A DNA stretch of 64,000 nucleotides from Ailanthus altissimus (Eukaryota; Streptophyta; Magnoliopsida; Sapindales; Simaroubaceae). The position numbers were made by a program, and so were the translations under genes. Shown here one piece after another: positions 22,672 to 34,206 of this stretch (positions are counted from its first letter, which is position 1; every line of letters starts with the position of its first letter). Location of the stretch: positions 14,790,501-14,854,500 of the forward strand of contig OX327690.1 of the NCBI GenBank assembly GCA_946807835.1, in the 5' to 3' direction. The notes beneath the pieces were generated by a model, which was given only the letters and a program-made list of their open reading frames with translations, was not told the DNA's origin and searched no databases.

Positions 22672-24601
22672 TGTTAATGTATTTTAGGGTAAATGCATAT
22701 GATAGTGTACATGTTAAAAATTTTTAAATACATGTCCAACATACATTACATAGTAGAATACAACAATATAATCAATATATACATACTACAACTGAATAAA
22801 AAAATAGTACTAAAATCGAATACATACCATTATAGACAATTCGATGAAGATTATTGAACTTTAAAGTTTATTGAGCTCATAATGAAGTCATCTCTTGAAT
22901 AATTCTAGACCTCAATATTTGGTAAGATTAGAGTACCTAGAATGGTAGACTTTGATTAGTATTTCATGCAGGAATCAACAAACAACTCAACTCTTGAATT
23001 GGTTGAAGCATTAAGTGCTTAAAATGGTGTTTAAGGACCAAAATGCAACTTTCTTAAAGTTGCATTTTCTCTCTTTTCTTTGTACGAAATGTTTATTCAA
23101 AATAAATTATGTAACAAATGAACTCCTTCATTTGTTTTTATTTAGCTTAACACTTCCATTTTGACACATGCCCATAATGGAGTTAAGCTTTCACCATGCA
23201 AGGCCATGTAAGCTTATGAATGGGTGACAAATGTCACTTATATTGTCCATGCAAACACTTTACATGGGTGACATTTGTCATATGCATATCTATGCATGCT
23301 GCCATTTGTCACACAAATGGCTATGCATAGATGCCATATGTGCACTTGCACTTTTCGTGCAATAGAGACCTATTTGTAACATTTATAAACTATGGTTCTC
23401 ACTTTCTAAATAGGTCCTAAAATGTATTCTACTTTCTAAAACCTTCCCGAATCGATCCATACAAATCATTCTCACTACCTTTGAGCTCAACGAGTAACTT
23501 CAAATTGTGAGACTCTCTAGGTTCACCTTTGCTTGTCTTATCGAACACATCTGCAAGTCTGTGAACAATGCTCTACATACACGTTATGGATATTATAGAA
23601 TAGAGCGTTGAACCATACAAGTTGAGGTCAACCATATCTGTATAATTCCTCCGTTATCTATTTCTTAGAGGAGCAAAGATATAGATTATGATCGTCAAAT
23701 CTCTATATGCTTATTCGTGAACTTATCTCCAAGTACTTATTTTCATAAATAATATCCGTAAACTTTTTCGTGATATTATTTAACCCTAATGGGAAACTCT
23801 TGTTCCGAGGTTAACACTTATGGCTATAAGGTTTTTTGAAATACGTTCTCAGAGCATCTGGATATACAACTCACCCTTATGAGTTGATGAATCCTATATC
23901 TACGCACACCGAACTCCATGAGCATCGGACCATACCTAGCAACACCCAACGGTTAGATCATAAAAGGTTTCTGACATACGTGTAATCAAAGTATGATGGA
24001 TCACTCACAAGCCCACCATGGTGCTTAGGTCAAAGGATCATGAATAGTATTAAACTCAAGAAAACTCTCTATTGACGGCTTCATGGGATGTCTATTAGAG
24101 ATCCTTATGAGTCTGTTCAGTATTTAGTCTTTACTGAATACCTGCATGCCTATGCGGACTTTCACTAAGCCAATGGTCTGCTAAGACTAACCATCTGGAC
24201 AATCTAAATATGGATATACACTGATCCGAAAGAAATACCAATAAGTCGATGTCAGTAACCATGGATCAGGAATGTTATTTTCAAGAACATATTGCGTAAT
24301 GACATTTCTTAGCACCATTTGCAATCTCTTTGCAACTACATCATTACTATAACATTCTTGGGTCTTTGTCCTTGTTTCAGACAATGTTCTAACTCTTTAG
24401 TTTTGCTAACTCTTAACGTTGACCTAAACTCTTTTAGATCAAATCTAAACTCTTTTAGATCTACAATTTCTAAACAATTACAAGCTTCATACCATATAAA
24501 TAATAATAATTAACGAATAAAAGAAATATTTATTATATAAATATTAAATAAATAAACATTCATACAACAATTTCAATGGCACATAAGTACCATCCCCAAC
24601 A
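22672..24601 (-). mobile_element. Solo copia LTR nested in a gypsy LTR
   Basis: 1930 bp, TGTTAATGTATTTT on the left and CCATCCCCAACA on the right. The flanks are ATAGT (22,667-22,671) and ATAAT (24,602-24,606), a 4/5 target duplication differing by a G/A transition. The gypsy LTR continues on both sides (GAGGCGATAGT on the left, ATAATTGGTTAGTGCTGG on the right), which supports the boundaries. The splice-donor-like site of other copies is here changed to ATTATGAGCTC on the minus strand near 22,880. Confidence 0.85.
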
Positions 24602-24907
24602 ATAATTGGTTAGTGCTGGGGTGAAAAGCTGCGACTATTCTAGGTCTTAATTTTAACTTTCTTATTTTGATTAATGTTCCAGTGCTGGAGCAAAAATGAT
24701 TGTAGCATTGGGGCGAAATTTCTTGAATTGAGTTTCTTTGCAATTAAGTACCTAGTTTTTACTTCGCGTTCTTGCTCCAGTTTTGTATCTTTTTCAGTCC
24801 AAACCCTATAAATAAACAATATTGTAGACAAATAGCCATTTATTCTCTGAAATAATAAAATATCAAAATAAAATATAAAAAAATAAATGACAAATATGCC
24901 CTTATCA

Positions 24908-27180
24908 ATACTCAAAGTATTGCTCTCATTTAAAGAAGTAAGCCTATAAATAAAAGACATAAAGTTTATTTCAAAGAGATTGAAAAAGAAATCAGAGAGA
25001 GCTATAGAAAGAAAAATTCTTTGAGAGTTTAGAGCAAACATTTGGAGAATCAAAGAGATCAATAATTAAAGAGAAGGAGAAATTGAAGATTGAAGAATTC
25101 AAGGCTTCATAAGCTTTATTTCTTTTCTCTTTGTCTTTCTTAGTTTATTATTATCTCTATGTTGTTGAACCTAATGTGCTCTAAAATTCTTTAGTTCATC
25201 ATGAGTGATTGATGTTATAGTAGCTAAGCGCAAACGCACGCTATAGTATCAAATAATATAAGATTTTAAGTCCCAGTATTGATCTCACATGGACTATGTG
25301 ATCTAATTCTTTCAATCAAGTACTAAAATTTTAACCACTTAACTTTTATTCAAAAAACTAAAATTTAGAAGTTATTTAACTAATCTAATTCTATCAATTA
25401 AATCGCAACAAACAAAAGATAAGTTCACTAAAAGATAATAACATAAGGTATAGACTCATCCCCTAATATTTCATTGGACTTATTAATATTTTAATTAATC
25501 CTTTAATACGAATTGATTGGCTTAGACATTAATCTCGTCACAAGCCTCTGTCAATGGTCAAGTGACTATGTTATGCATTCTAACAATCACTTATATGTCT
25601 ATGGTAATCAAATTAGAATATAATTCATTAAGATCAAGTCTAAATTATGTCATATATGCCATCTAAGTATATGTCTATTCTATATGGAACCCATAGTTGT
25701 TATCCTATGATTATGTATCAAACTATTCTAAGCTAAACACATAAATTCATTTGTCAAGTTCATCATGGTTTCTCAATCATTCATAATATTGGCCAGATAT
25801 AATTAAAGCATTAAAGACAAGATAGAATGAATTAATTGTAATAATTAAGTTCATAAACTAAGAATCAATAAAATCTAACTACACACTAAGTTCACATAGT
25901 CTAACCATAGAATAACAAGTTTAGCTCATCACAAAACTAAAACTATCATACCAATCCATGAATAACAAAAAGAACAATAACATAATAAAAAGAAAAGAGA
26001 AGAAAAACTAATCAAGAAGACGTCTTGGGTTGCTTCTCTCTCAATTTTGACTTGAAGTTTGAATCTTGATTTCTTGGATTTAATCTTTGATTTTGTGTTG
26101 TGAATTATTTCTTCAAGTTTTTGACTTTATACTTAATTTTTTTTTATTTAAATTTTTTTTGATCTTCTATTTATAGGTTCCTGTTTCTAAATTAGGGTAA
26201 AATATTAAATACAAATCAGATTAGGATCACTAATCACGAGTTACTGTTCACCACAGAGCTAGATTTTGGGCAATGTGCATATTGTAGCATGGTACCGTAG
26301 CACTTTGATTTTTTGCCCTATTGTTGTTGGATTTGCATCCCCCATTTGTTCTTTGACTCTAAACCTACAAAAATAACAATAAAACATATAAGAAACTAAA
26401 TAGTCTTAATTTAAATGAACAAATATTAAGTTTGAAAGATAAAAATATTAGACCTAAATAACCCTTATCGATGAACTAATTTATTTTTGTAGGATTACAA
26501 TTTGAAATAATATGTAGCTTGAATTATTTATTCTCCTTTAGTTTATGAAGTCAATGATTAAGTGTTCTTTCTATTTTATATTTAATTCTTCTAATTACTT
26601 GATCACTAATTAGATTGATTAAAAAAACCTTAATGAACTTAACAAATGGATTTTTTTGTTTGGCCTTGGGTAAATTGATATATGATCAATACGTAAAAGT
26701 TGAGTTTTATGTGAGATAGAAATATACTTGCATGGCATATATAACCATTTCAAGAATTTGTTCTTGATGAATTTTACTTTAATTTAATTATCACAGGAAT
26801 ATAGATAATTAATTTAGTAAGGTATTTTCACTTGACTATTGAGAGAAGCTTGTGAAGATATTAGGTTTCTCAATTATAAATTCATATTAATAAATTAAAT
26901 TAAGGGGAATAATTAGATTCAAGTGAAGTATTGAGGGATAATTATAATCTTTAACTTTTTCATATTGGTAAACTGATAATTGTTATCTTTGTTTTATTTT
27001 TTATTTTTGTTTTCTTTTATTATTTAGTTTAAATTTTATTCTCTTAAGTTATTAATTGTTTAAATAAAAATAAGATGACAAAATTTTAGTACTTACGAAT
27101 TTAGTAGTAATTACTTGTAGAAGCGATACTCTACACATCAATATTTTACTTGTTTATAATAATGTACACTTACATTTTTA
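24908..27180 (+). repeat. Plus-strand gypsy LTR remnant, split
   Basis: Two parts flank a minus-strand LTR. 24,908-25,209 has the mid-LTR features (AGCCTATAAATAAAAG, then an A-rich leader). 26,471-27,180 has the second half (GGAAATATAGATAATT-like, TAGTACTTACGAATTT, and ends near AATGTACACTTAC). Joined in order they correspond to about 1 kb of gypsy LTR, with the first 200-300 bp lost at 24,907. The match to sister LTRs is weak in places. Confidence 0.55.
25210..26470 (-). mobile_element. Solo gypsy LTR, minus strand
   Basis: About 1261 bp from TGATGTTATAGTAGC to AACCCTTATCG, the reverse of a TGATAAGGG-type start with one change. It contains CGCAAACGCACGCTATAG near its 3' terminus, as does the LTR end at 37,745-37,765, and a TATAAATAG-like box on the minus strand near 26,170. 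It sits inside an LTR of opposite orientation. I could not find an exact target duplication (GTGAT on the left, ATGAA on the right). Confidence 0.7.
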
Positions 27181-27980
27181 AATCATACAACATTTGGTCA
27201 TTTATCTAGAATGCTGTTTTATTCTCATTTTGATTCTCAGGCTTGTCCTGTCCTATGTAGAGATGTTGACTTCTAGTATTCCTTCTCTCAAAAGTCAACA
27301 CATAGGATCACCTTCTGTAGGTATTTTTGAATTTGATTTCTTGACTATTTTGAACTCATATTTTCAGATAATTCTAGTTTGTTTTTCCTTCTTGGTGCAT
27401 TGTAGGGAAAGTCAGCCAGGAGAAAACCCATGACAAATGTCATATGTGGCCCCTGTTAAAGGTTTAAAGACTCGTGTACTTGAGTTTGTTGATGATAGTA
27501 AGCTTCTTGTTCTTATATCACTTGTTTTGTTTATTGGTAGTTCTAGCCTCTAGCCATGGTATAAACTTCCCCTATTTTCTTGATGTAGGGATTTCTGTTT
27601 GTACTCCCAAGTGCCTGTTCAACCTATTGCCCTATATAGAAAACAAATTATAGATAAGTTCTAGGCTGTGTTGAATGACCCAACCCTAAGAATTGATTCC
27701 TTAGCTTTAATTTACCAATTCAGTAGCCATAGAGGATTTTTCGAAGGATGTTTAATCCCTACTGAATAATTCTTCTACTGGAAATCTGGTGAAACACGTT
27801 CTGAATTTTAGTTCTAATTTTCCATGATGCTAGCGTTAAAGTGTATGTTCGTAGAATAAATCGAGATGTTGCTGTATGGTATGGGTGTGACAAAAATGAA
27901 GAAGCTGTCTGGTAAGATGTTAATGGCCTGTGAAGGAGTATGTTAGGATGCTGGCAAGGTTGGTTTTACTGTGAAGAAGC
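27181..27980. other. Degenerate non-coding or former coding sequence
   Basis: No family is recognised. The region is less AT-rich than its surroundings and leads, with the same orientation and many stops, into the coiled-coil fragment at 27,981. Short peptide-like pieces such as GKSARRKPMT near 27,412 suggest it was once coding on the plus strand, possibly with introns. It may be the upstream part of the same lost gene or of a retroelement accessory frame. Confidence 0.35.
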
Positions 27981-28217
27981 TGGACAGACAGAGAAAGACT
28001 AGCTCAAATTGCACATGGCTTTATTCTGAGGAAGGAGGATTCTTTTAAGGAATTGGATGCTGAGATAGCCAAAGCTCAAGTCGAGCTAACCATACTTAAG
28101 GCCAAGGTAGAGAGTTTAGAGAGATCTCGAGCCAATTTGGTAGATAAAGCCAGTATTGATGCTGTAAACGAAGCGAAAGGTCCTACAGCTAATTATGGCT
28201 TGTTTCCTGCCTCTTGA
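27981..28217 (+). pseudogene. Coiled-coil protein fragment, family unknown
   Basis: A 78-codon open stretch without a start codon, ending at TGA 28,215-28,217. It reads DRERLAQIAHGF, then FKELDAEIAKAQVELTILKA, KVESLERSRANL and VDKASIDAVNEA. Leucine, isoleucine and valine fall at heptad-like positions among many Lys, Glu and Ala, so a coiled coil is likely. The base composition and codon-like pattern differ from the AT-rich flanks. It may be the C-terminus of an accessory protein from a Tat-like retroelement or of a host gene. I do not recognise it and assign no function. Confidence 0.5.
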
Positions 28218-29122
28218 TTTTTTCTTTTTCTGCTTGTACCGAATGTGGATGGGGTGTCTTCCCTTTTTTAAGGATCTCTTGTAAACATTGCTATAAAGAT
28301 ATAATTATTTCAAGATTTGCCTGCACTTTGTTAGTGTTTTCCACAATATATTTTCAAGGATGAATGAAATATATTTTGCACATATCATGTGTTTGAGTAT
28401 TTCCATTGTAAGGCAAGCCCTAAGAAAATGAGTATTATGAGAGTTTTCTAACCTCTTAATGCTTTGTGTCTCCTTGGAGGCCCTAAGTTTAATTTAATAC
28501 ATTTATATTTTCTAGTCAAACTAACTTGTGCCCACCCTTAAACCGAAGAAGGAAAGTGGCTAGTATTGGCATGATTTTGACTAATTGTGGTCTTCTTATT
28601 TGTTTAGACTCGTGACTTTGCATTTGACTTATTTAACTGGTGAACTCGTATTATTGTCATTGAAAGATAAAGTGAGCCTATGTGAGGCAATGTATGGTTA
28701 GTTTTAGTGGACGTTGGATAACTGTTATGTTTGTCTTATGGCTTGGACTTGTTAGTAGTTTAAAGTAGATTCATGTGCTCTATTAGCTTTTGAGATTTCT
28801 CCTGCACTTGGGTTAGCTTTACAGAGGAGCGAGGTATACTTGTATTTATAAAGTATGCACTTAACTTTTATGTGATGCTTGGCACCTAGTGTATAGGTGC
28901 ATGTGATATAGAGAATTTAAAAAAAGGTGTCTAACCTCTGCATGGGATATGTTGATGCCTTGTTCTGCCTGTACTTGTTTGTATAACTATTTCCGTAGTT
29001 TATTTCAATGTCAATATATAGAGGAAAGGATTGTACCTTTTCTATAATTTTGGTGCGTTCTTGCTCTAAGTGACTAGGATTGTACCATCTAAGTTTTTGC
29101 TTAGTTAGCTTGTGATAAATAT
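28218..29122. other. Non-coding sequence, possibly a 3' untranslated region
   Basis: It follows the coiled-coil fragment on the plus strand. It is TG-rich on this strand, which is unusual for the window, and has no open frame of note. It ends where a minus-strand copia LTR begins at about 29,123. Confidence 0.4.
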
Positions 29123-31586
29123 TGTTGGGTGATGATTAAATTATTTGTGCATGTATATAGTTTGTATTTATTATATAAATATACACATATATATATAGAT
29201 AGCGAAAGTTTAAAATTAAATAATGAATATAATTATACATATAAATCAAATTAATACAAATATTAAGAATATTACCCTTGAAGCTTATGAATTAAATATT
29301 ATTTAAAATCTACATGAAATGAATTCATTGTCAATTCTAGTAATTTATTCAGGTGGATTTGATTATTTAGAATAGCACCCTATAATCTAGTACCAATTTA
29401 ATACTTAAATAATTTAGATTAATTCTTAATTTAATAAAATTAAATTACTTTTACTATTAATCAACACTTAAACTATTAAAACAAATCCATTTGTTATTAC
29501 AATAGATAGCCTAAATTAAAAGGAAGATATATAGAAATCAACTCTTAAAAACTAAAACTAAGAAACTATTTTTCTCTTTCTCTCAAAAATTGGCCTGCCA
29601 TTCTAATTGCAAAAATTAATATATACATATACAACGGAAATCAAATTAATATATTAAAAGAAATTTAAAAATTTACCGATTCGATGAACTTGATAAGTTA
29701 GAACAATAGCATAAATTATTCAACATTGAGTTTAACACTTAAATTCTTTAAATTTATTTTTTCTTTAATCAACTCTTTGATCAATAAAATAAAATTTTAA
29801 ATTCTTTTATTGGTTAAGCTTAATAAAAGAATAGTTTTTAACAATTTAAACTCTTGAATTTAAGAGAAAAAGAAACAATTTCTTCTTCTTCTCCCTTCAA
29901 AATGGCCGGCCCCTTTTTGCTTGTTAACAAAAGCAATTCTCAAAGCTTTCACAACAATCAAATTGGTTTTCTATCGACCATCACACGTTTCTCTCTCTCT
30001 CTCTCTCTCTTCACACTTTTAAAAATAATTCACAATTACTTCCGCATCGTCCTACACGTTTCCTCTTTCATGTATATCTCAATACATATTAAAATATTAT
30101 ATAATATAATTAAATAATCTAAACTTGGCCACTAAGTTTAGATTAAATTGATATAATAATAAATAATATTATTATAAATATAAATACTTGTAAACTATAA
30201 ATATAATATTATAATATTATATAATAGAGAGATATTTTGATTATTTAGTAATTAAATAATTAAAGTGTAAAATTATCATTTTGCTCTTCTGTAATAGTTA
30301 TCAAGTATATCTCTAGTAGGTCCTACTATACTCCATACTTGGATAAACTCAATCGATGACCCATAATATATCACATGTCATGATACAATTAGTAAATAAT
30401 AATTGTTAACTAATTATTGTATTTAACACTTAAATACAGACATGCACGCATTCTATGGTGATGCAAGATATTACTGGACTGAACAATTCAATCCGATACG
30501 CTGCCCCAGTGCACAGTGAGTACACTTCATATCATGAGACTCCCTAGGTCCACACTCGATTCGTTAAATGGAACTATTCCATAAATCTGTGAACAATACC
30601 CCATGCACACGTCACGAATATTAAAAATAAGCATGTTGAACTATACAAGCTGAGGTCACAATGCATACCGTCATCTATATTGTAGATGTGCGGGGACATA
30701 GATCAACACCGTCAAATACCCATGTGCTCATCTATAAAACTATCTTTAGACTTGTATCTCACTGAACAGTAAATGCAAACTTTTTGCCATACTATTCGAC
30801 CTTGTGGAAACTCCTTTTCTAGGTATAATGCTTATGGCCATAAGATTTTCTGAGATACAGTCTTGAAGTATTTGGATATAAAAACTACCTATGTGAGTTG
30901 ACGAATCCCATATCTATGCATATCGGACCATACCCAATGACACCCAGCCGTCAGACCATGAAAGGTCTTCAACATGCGTGAAACCAAAGTATGGTAGATC
31001 ACTCATAAGCCCACTGTAGCGCTCAGGTAGGAGGACCACGTATACTACTCAACTTGAGAGGACCTTCTATTGATGGCTACATTGAAAGTCTATTGGAATC
31101 CTTATGAGTCTGTTCAATATTCAGTTTTAACTGAATACCCATATGCCTATACAAGCTCGAAGTTGATGGTTAGCTAAGAACGACCATCTGTACCCTATAG
31201 ATATAGACATACACTGATCTATATATACACATATAGAAGGGATCCACCGATAGACCTGTATCGATGAAAATAAACCATAAACATATTTGCATAATGACAT
31301 TTCCTAGCACTCGATTGCAACTCTTACAACAATGTCATTACTAGTATATTCTGAGGTCTTTTTTCCGTTACGGACAAGGTTTCAACTTTTGGAATATCTA
31401 CTAACTCTTAGCACTGATCTAAATGCTTTTAGACCTGATTTGAACTCCTTCAGACCGCATAAGTCCATTGCGTAACAAGCATTAAACCATATATTAAAAG
31501 ATAATTAGCGATTTAATAAAATATAAACTGTATAGATATCAAATATTTATACAAATCTGGGATGGCACATAGGCACAACCCTAATA
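29123..31586 (-). mobile_element. Copia-family LTR, minus strand
   Basis: The right end is GGCACAACCCTAATA, the reverse of TGTTAGGGTTGTGCC with one change. The left end is probably TGTTGGGTGATG (29,123). The total of about 2464 bp is the longest copy. The family interior is clear in reverse from about 30,480 to 31,560 (TGCCCCAGTGCACAG, TGAGTTGACGAATCCCATAT, AGACCGCATAAG). The CT-rich block near 29,875-30,010 is the reverse of the GAA-rich block of other copies. The flanks do not give a matching duplication, so the left end is uncertain. Confidence 0.7.
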
Positions 31587-32061
31587 GTAGAGGCATATGT
31601 ACATAACTATGAACAGGCTTCCACATACCTAGGTAGATGTGGGCAACCCACAGGACATTTTCCACAAGGCATCTGGGTCATTATAGGAATCCACAAAGAT
31701 TATTCTAATGTAGGTAGCTTGTGTAGGATATTTTCCATATAAGGCATATGAGTATTACGAGAAATTGAAACAACATGATATTTTTGAAACAATGCAGATT
31801 TCCATGATCTGTATGTGAAGCTTCATATGGAGAATCTTTTCATATGAGGTCTCTAGAACAACATGGACTTCCATGACCATGTTGGCATGGGATTTGTGGG
31901 GTGCTAGACCCTGTGAAATTTTCAACTTCAACACAGATTTTTATGTAACTAATGTAGAACATACTGTGAGGGTGACACCAGGAATGATACGAACTTATTG
32001 AATGCTTTATTTAGTATGATGTTCTTTATAGAGATGACTTCCAACGAAGAGTGCAACCTAC
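31587..32061. other. Unassigned sequence between two LTRs
   Basis: No coding frame is recognised. It contains several near-repeats of TTCCA(C/T)A-type words and AACATGGACTTCCATG, a short inverted repeat, near 31,862. It is probably the continuation of the sequence at 28,218-29,122 on the other side of the copia LTR. Both stretches have a similar TG-rich composition. Confidence 0.35.
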
Positions 32062-32300
32062 TGATAAGGGTTAATTAGGTCTAATATTTTTATCTTTCAA
32101 ACTTAATGTTTATTCGTTTAAATTAATATTATTTGAATTTTTATGTGCTTTATTGTTATTTTATAGGTTTAGAGTTAATAGAGCAAATAGGGATAAAAAT
32201 CAAAGGAAAACATATCAAAATGGCTACAGTAACTACTACTATAGTAATTATTAATATGCTCGTGAATAGTACCTATATGAACAATATCAAAAACTTGTTC
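32062..32300 (+). repeat. Gypsy LTR, 5'-end fragment, plus strand
   Basis: It starts TGATAAGGGTTAATTAGG and matches the reverse complement of the LTR end at 26,390-26,470. It includes TTATTTTATAGGTTTAGAG and the short alternating ACTACTATAGTAATT words. Only about 240 bp remain before an oppositely oriented LTR fragment. Confidence 0.7.
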
Positions 32301-32329
32301 ACGAAATTATACACATGCGAATTATAACC

Positions 32330-32716
32330 GAAAATGCACGAGTCATGATCAAGTAATAAAGTGATGAGTGAGTATCGTTCCCACAAGGATTAGTGTTATA
32401 AATTAATGCTAAATACTATGGTGTTGACAACCTAACTTTATCTAGGCTAATAAAAAGACTAAATTGAATTAAGAGATTAAAGATGCTTAAAATAAATAAT
32501 TTAGAAAATCAAGGAGGTGAGAATTCAATGGTAAAGAGTCCTAAGGTTTTGATTTCACTCCACCGTTCTTACGTTTCTTTATAATTAGTGATTAATAACT
32601 AATCTTATGAATTTATTAATTAAGGTTTAGAACTAATCTTGTTACCTCTTGTAAGTGTCAAATGAGATCTTATGCATACACAACCAAGTTGATATCCTTA
32701 TCTAACTTGTTATCTA
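32330..32716 (-). repeat. Gypsy LTR, 3'-end fragment, minus strand
   Basis: It matches the left part of the LTR at 52,142-53,421 (GTGCACGGGTCATTAACAAG there, ATGCACGAGTCATGATCAAG here), then AGTATCGTTCCC, GGTTTTGATTTCACTCCACC and TATCCTTATCTAAC. It stops at 32,716, where unrelated sequence starting TGTTAGACATG begins. It lies head-to-head with the plus-strand fragment on its left. Confidence 0.75.
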
Positions 32717-34206
32717 TGTTAGACATGTAATATCTTTATAGTGCTCTGAAAGTAAGTATAAGAACATTTTATTTGAGTAATAAATTTTATTCATATATAA
32801 TTCAGCATACATTGAAGAGCATATATTTATAAAGTATATGATTTATATATTAGGCATATGATGCTAATGTAGAAGGTGTAGATCACAAGTTCTTTATAAA
32901 TTAAATCTTGTTTACAATTAATAATGAAATGGGCATTTCATTATGTAAGACTATAGTTTTTCTACTTATTACAATGAATGCTTTACCTTAATTATTGAAG
33001 TAAAGACTTCGAGTAGAAAAACTAGTGTATGATACATTGAACTAGACTAATGTCAATTTTGATATAGTTAACTAAATGTCATTAATTTTAATTCATAATG
33101 CTTTAATAAGCTTGATTAACCTTAATTATGAGTAAGTAATGAACTTATATTTATGTATTGTATTCTTTTAAGTCATTACGGAGTGAGACCCAATTAGACG
33201 GTTAAAATCTTGATTTCTTGGATATGCAATTTCATGGAACGTGGGAACATATACTTGTAATATGAAATCTATATTAAATGATGTCACCTAAGTTGTTTGC
33301 AGTACTTGATCATTTAAATTTGTGGTCACAATTTATTTAATAAATTAGTTATTAAATAATAATATATATTTTTAGAATTATATACAAACATAGATATATT
33401 ATAAATGATCATTAGAGCATTCAGTGACTTAGAGGTAAATAAGTAATTATAGAGGCATGACATTTTTATAATGACCTAACTTTAATTACGACATCAAATA
33501 GATGGTTAATTGAGGGGTTATTATTGATCAAATGATTAATTTATTACATGAGTAGACTAGAGTGTAACCTTGGGCTTTTAGTGGAATAGTCCAGGGTTAA
33601 CTTAGAAGATTTAATGGGTCATAAGATGACTACAATTTGGATCTCTAATTTAGAGTTAGAAAGCCTATAGGCCTTTAGTCTTTTTACTAGCTCAAATTAC
33701 CATTTTATCTTTTACCTAAAATGATGACTATGTAAAACACAATTATAAGTGTTTTGACTTCTTTTATTTAAATAAATCACCAGTTAATTTTTATATATGA
33801 GTGTAGTTGTTAAAAAGAGAAAAATCAATTATAATTGTTTGCTTATTTTGATTTAAATAAGTTGTGACCTAATTTCTACTTTTTCATAAAAGTAGAATGG
33901 TTTAAAATGAGGCATATAGTTAGAATCATTAATGAAATTAAATACCCACACACTTGAAAGATAAAATTTTAAGAATAGTAGAGAAGGTCAAAGAAAATTC
34001 TCTCAAAAACAAAGGAAGAGAAGTTAGGAGTTAAAGTAATTTCTCTACATCAAAATATTCTAAGGTAATTTTTTTTTCTATTTAATTTATATGTAACATA
34101 ATCAATATGATCATCTCATACTTCCAAAAATAAATGGTTTGAGAGGTAGTTTTGATTTTATTCGAATGACATAATGGTTATGTCACTAGGGCATTAATGT
34201 GGACTA
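32717..34206. other. Unassigned, probably an LTR of another family
   Basis: It begins TGTTAGACATGTAA at a sharp boundary, as a TG-starting LTR would. It carries plant-LTR-like stretches such as GGGCATTTCATTATGTAAG but no coding frame. A solo copia LTR interrupts it at 34,207, and the sequence continues at 36,289. The far end and any partner LTR were not identified. Confidence 0.4.

Larger units (their letters stand above)
21218..24907 (-). mobile_element. Minus-strand gypsy element: 5' LTR, primer site and start of gag
   Basis: Read right to left, it starts with a 5' LTR from 24,907 (TGATAAGGGCA on the minus strand) to about 21,604. A nested copia LTR (22,672-24,601) interrupts it, leaving about 1.37 kb of LTR. 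A tRNA-Asp-like primer site follows at 21,587-21,603, then a leader and the gag start (21,560 to 21,218) closely matching 12,798-13,190 of the plus-strand element. The element is cut at 21,217 by a copia LTR, and the rest is missing. No 5' polypurine tract precedes the LTR on its upstream side, as expected for a 5' LTR. Confidence 0.8.

Noticed and set aside
24640..25062. 140-codon minus-strand frame, one of the longest in the window
   Set aside because: It lies across the start of a gypsy LTR and its flank. It is Phe/Leu/Ile/Ser-rich from AT-rich DNA and has no counterpart frame in the other LTR copies.
27194..27433. 79-codon plus-strand frame as a membrane protein
   Set aside because: The hydrophobic stretch comes from T-rich DNA. 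No start context, splice sites or family signature support it, and the more convincing coding signal begins only at 27,981.
29854..30117. 87-codon plus-strand frame
   Set aside because: It lies in reverse orientation in a copia LTR. The CT-rich part is a low-complexity run, and no homologous frame exists in the other LTR copies.
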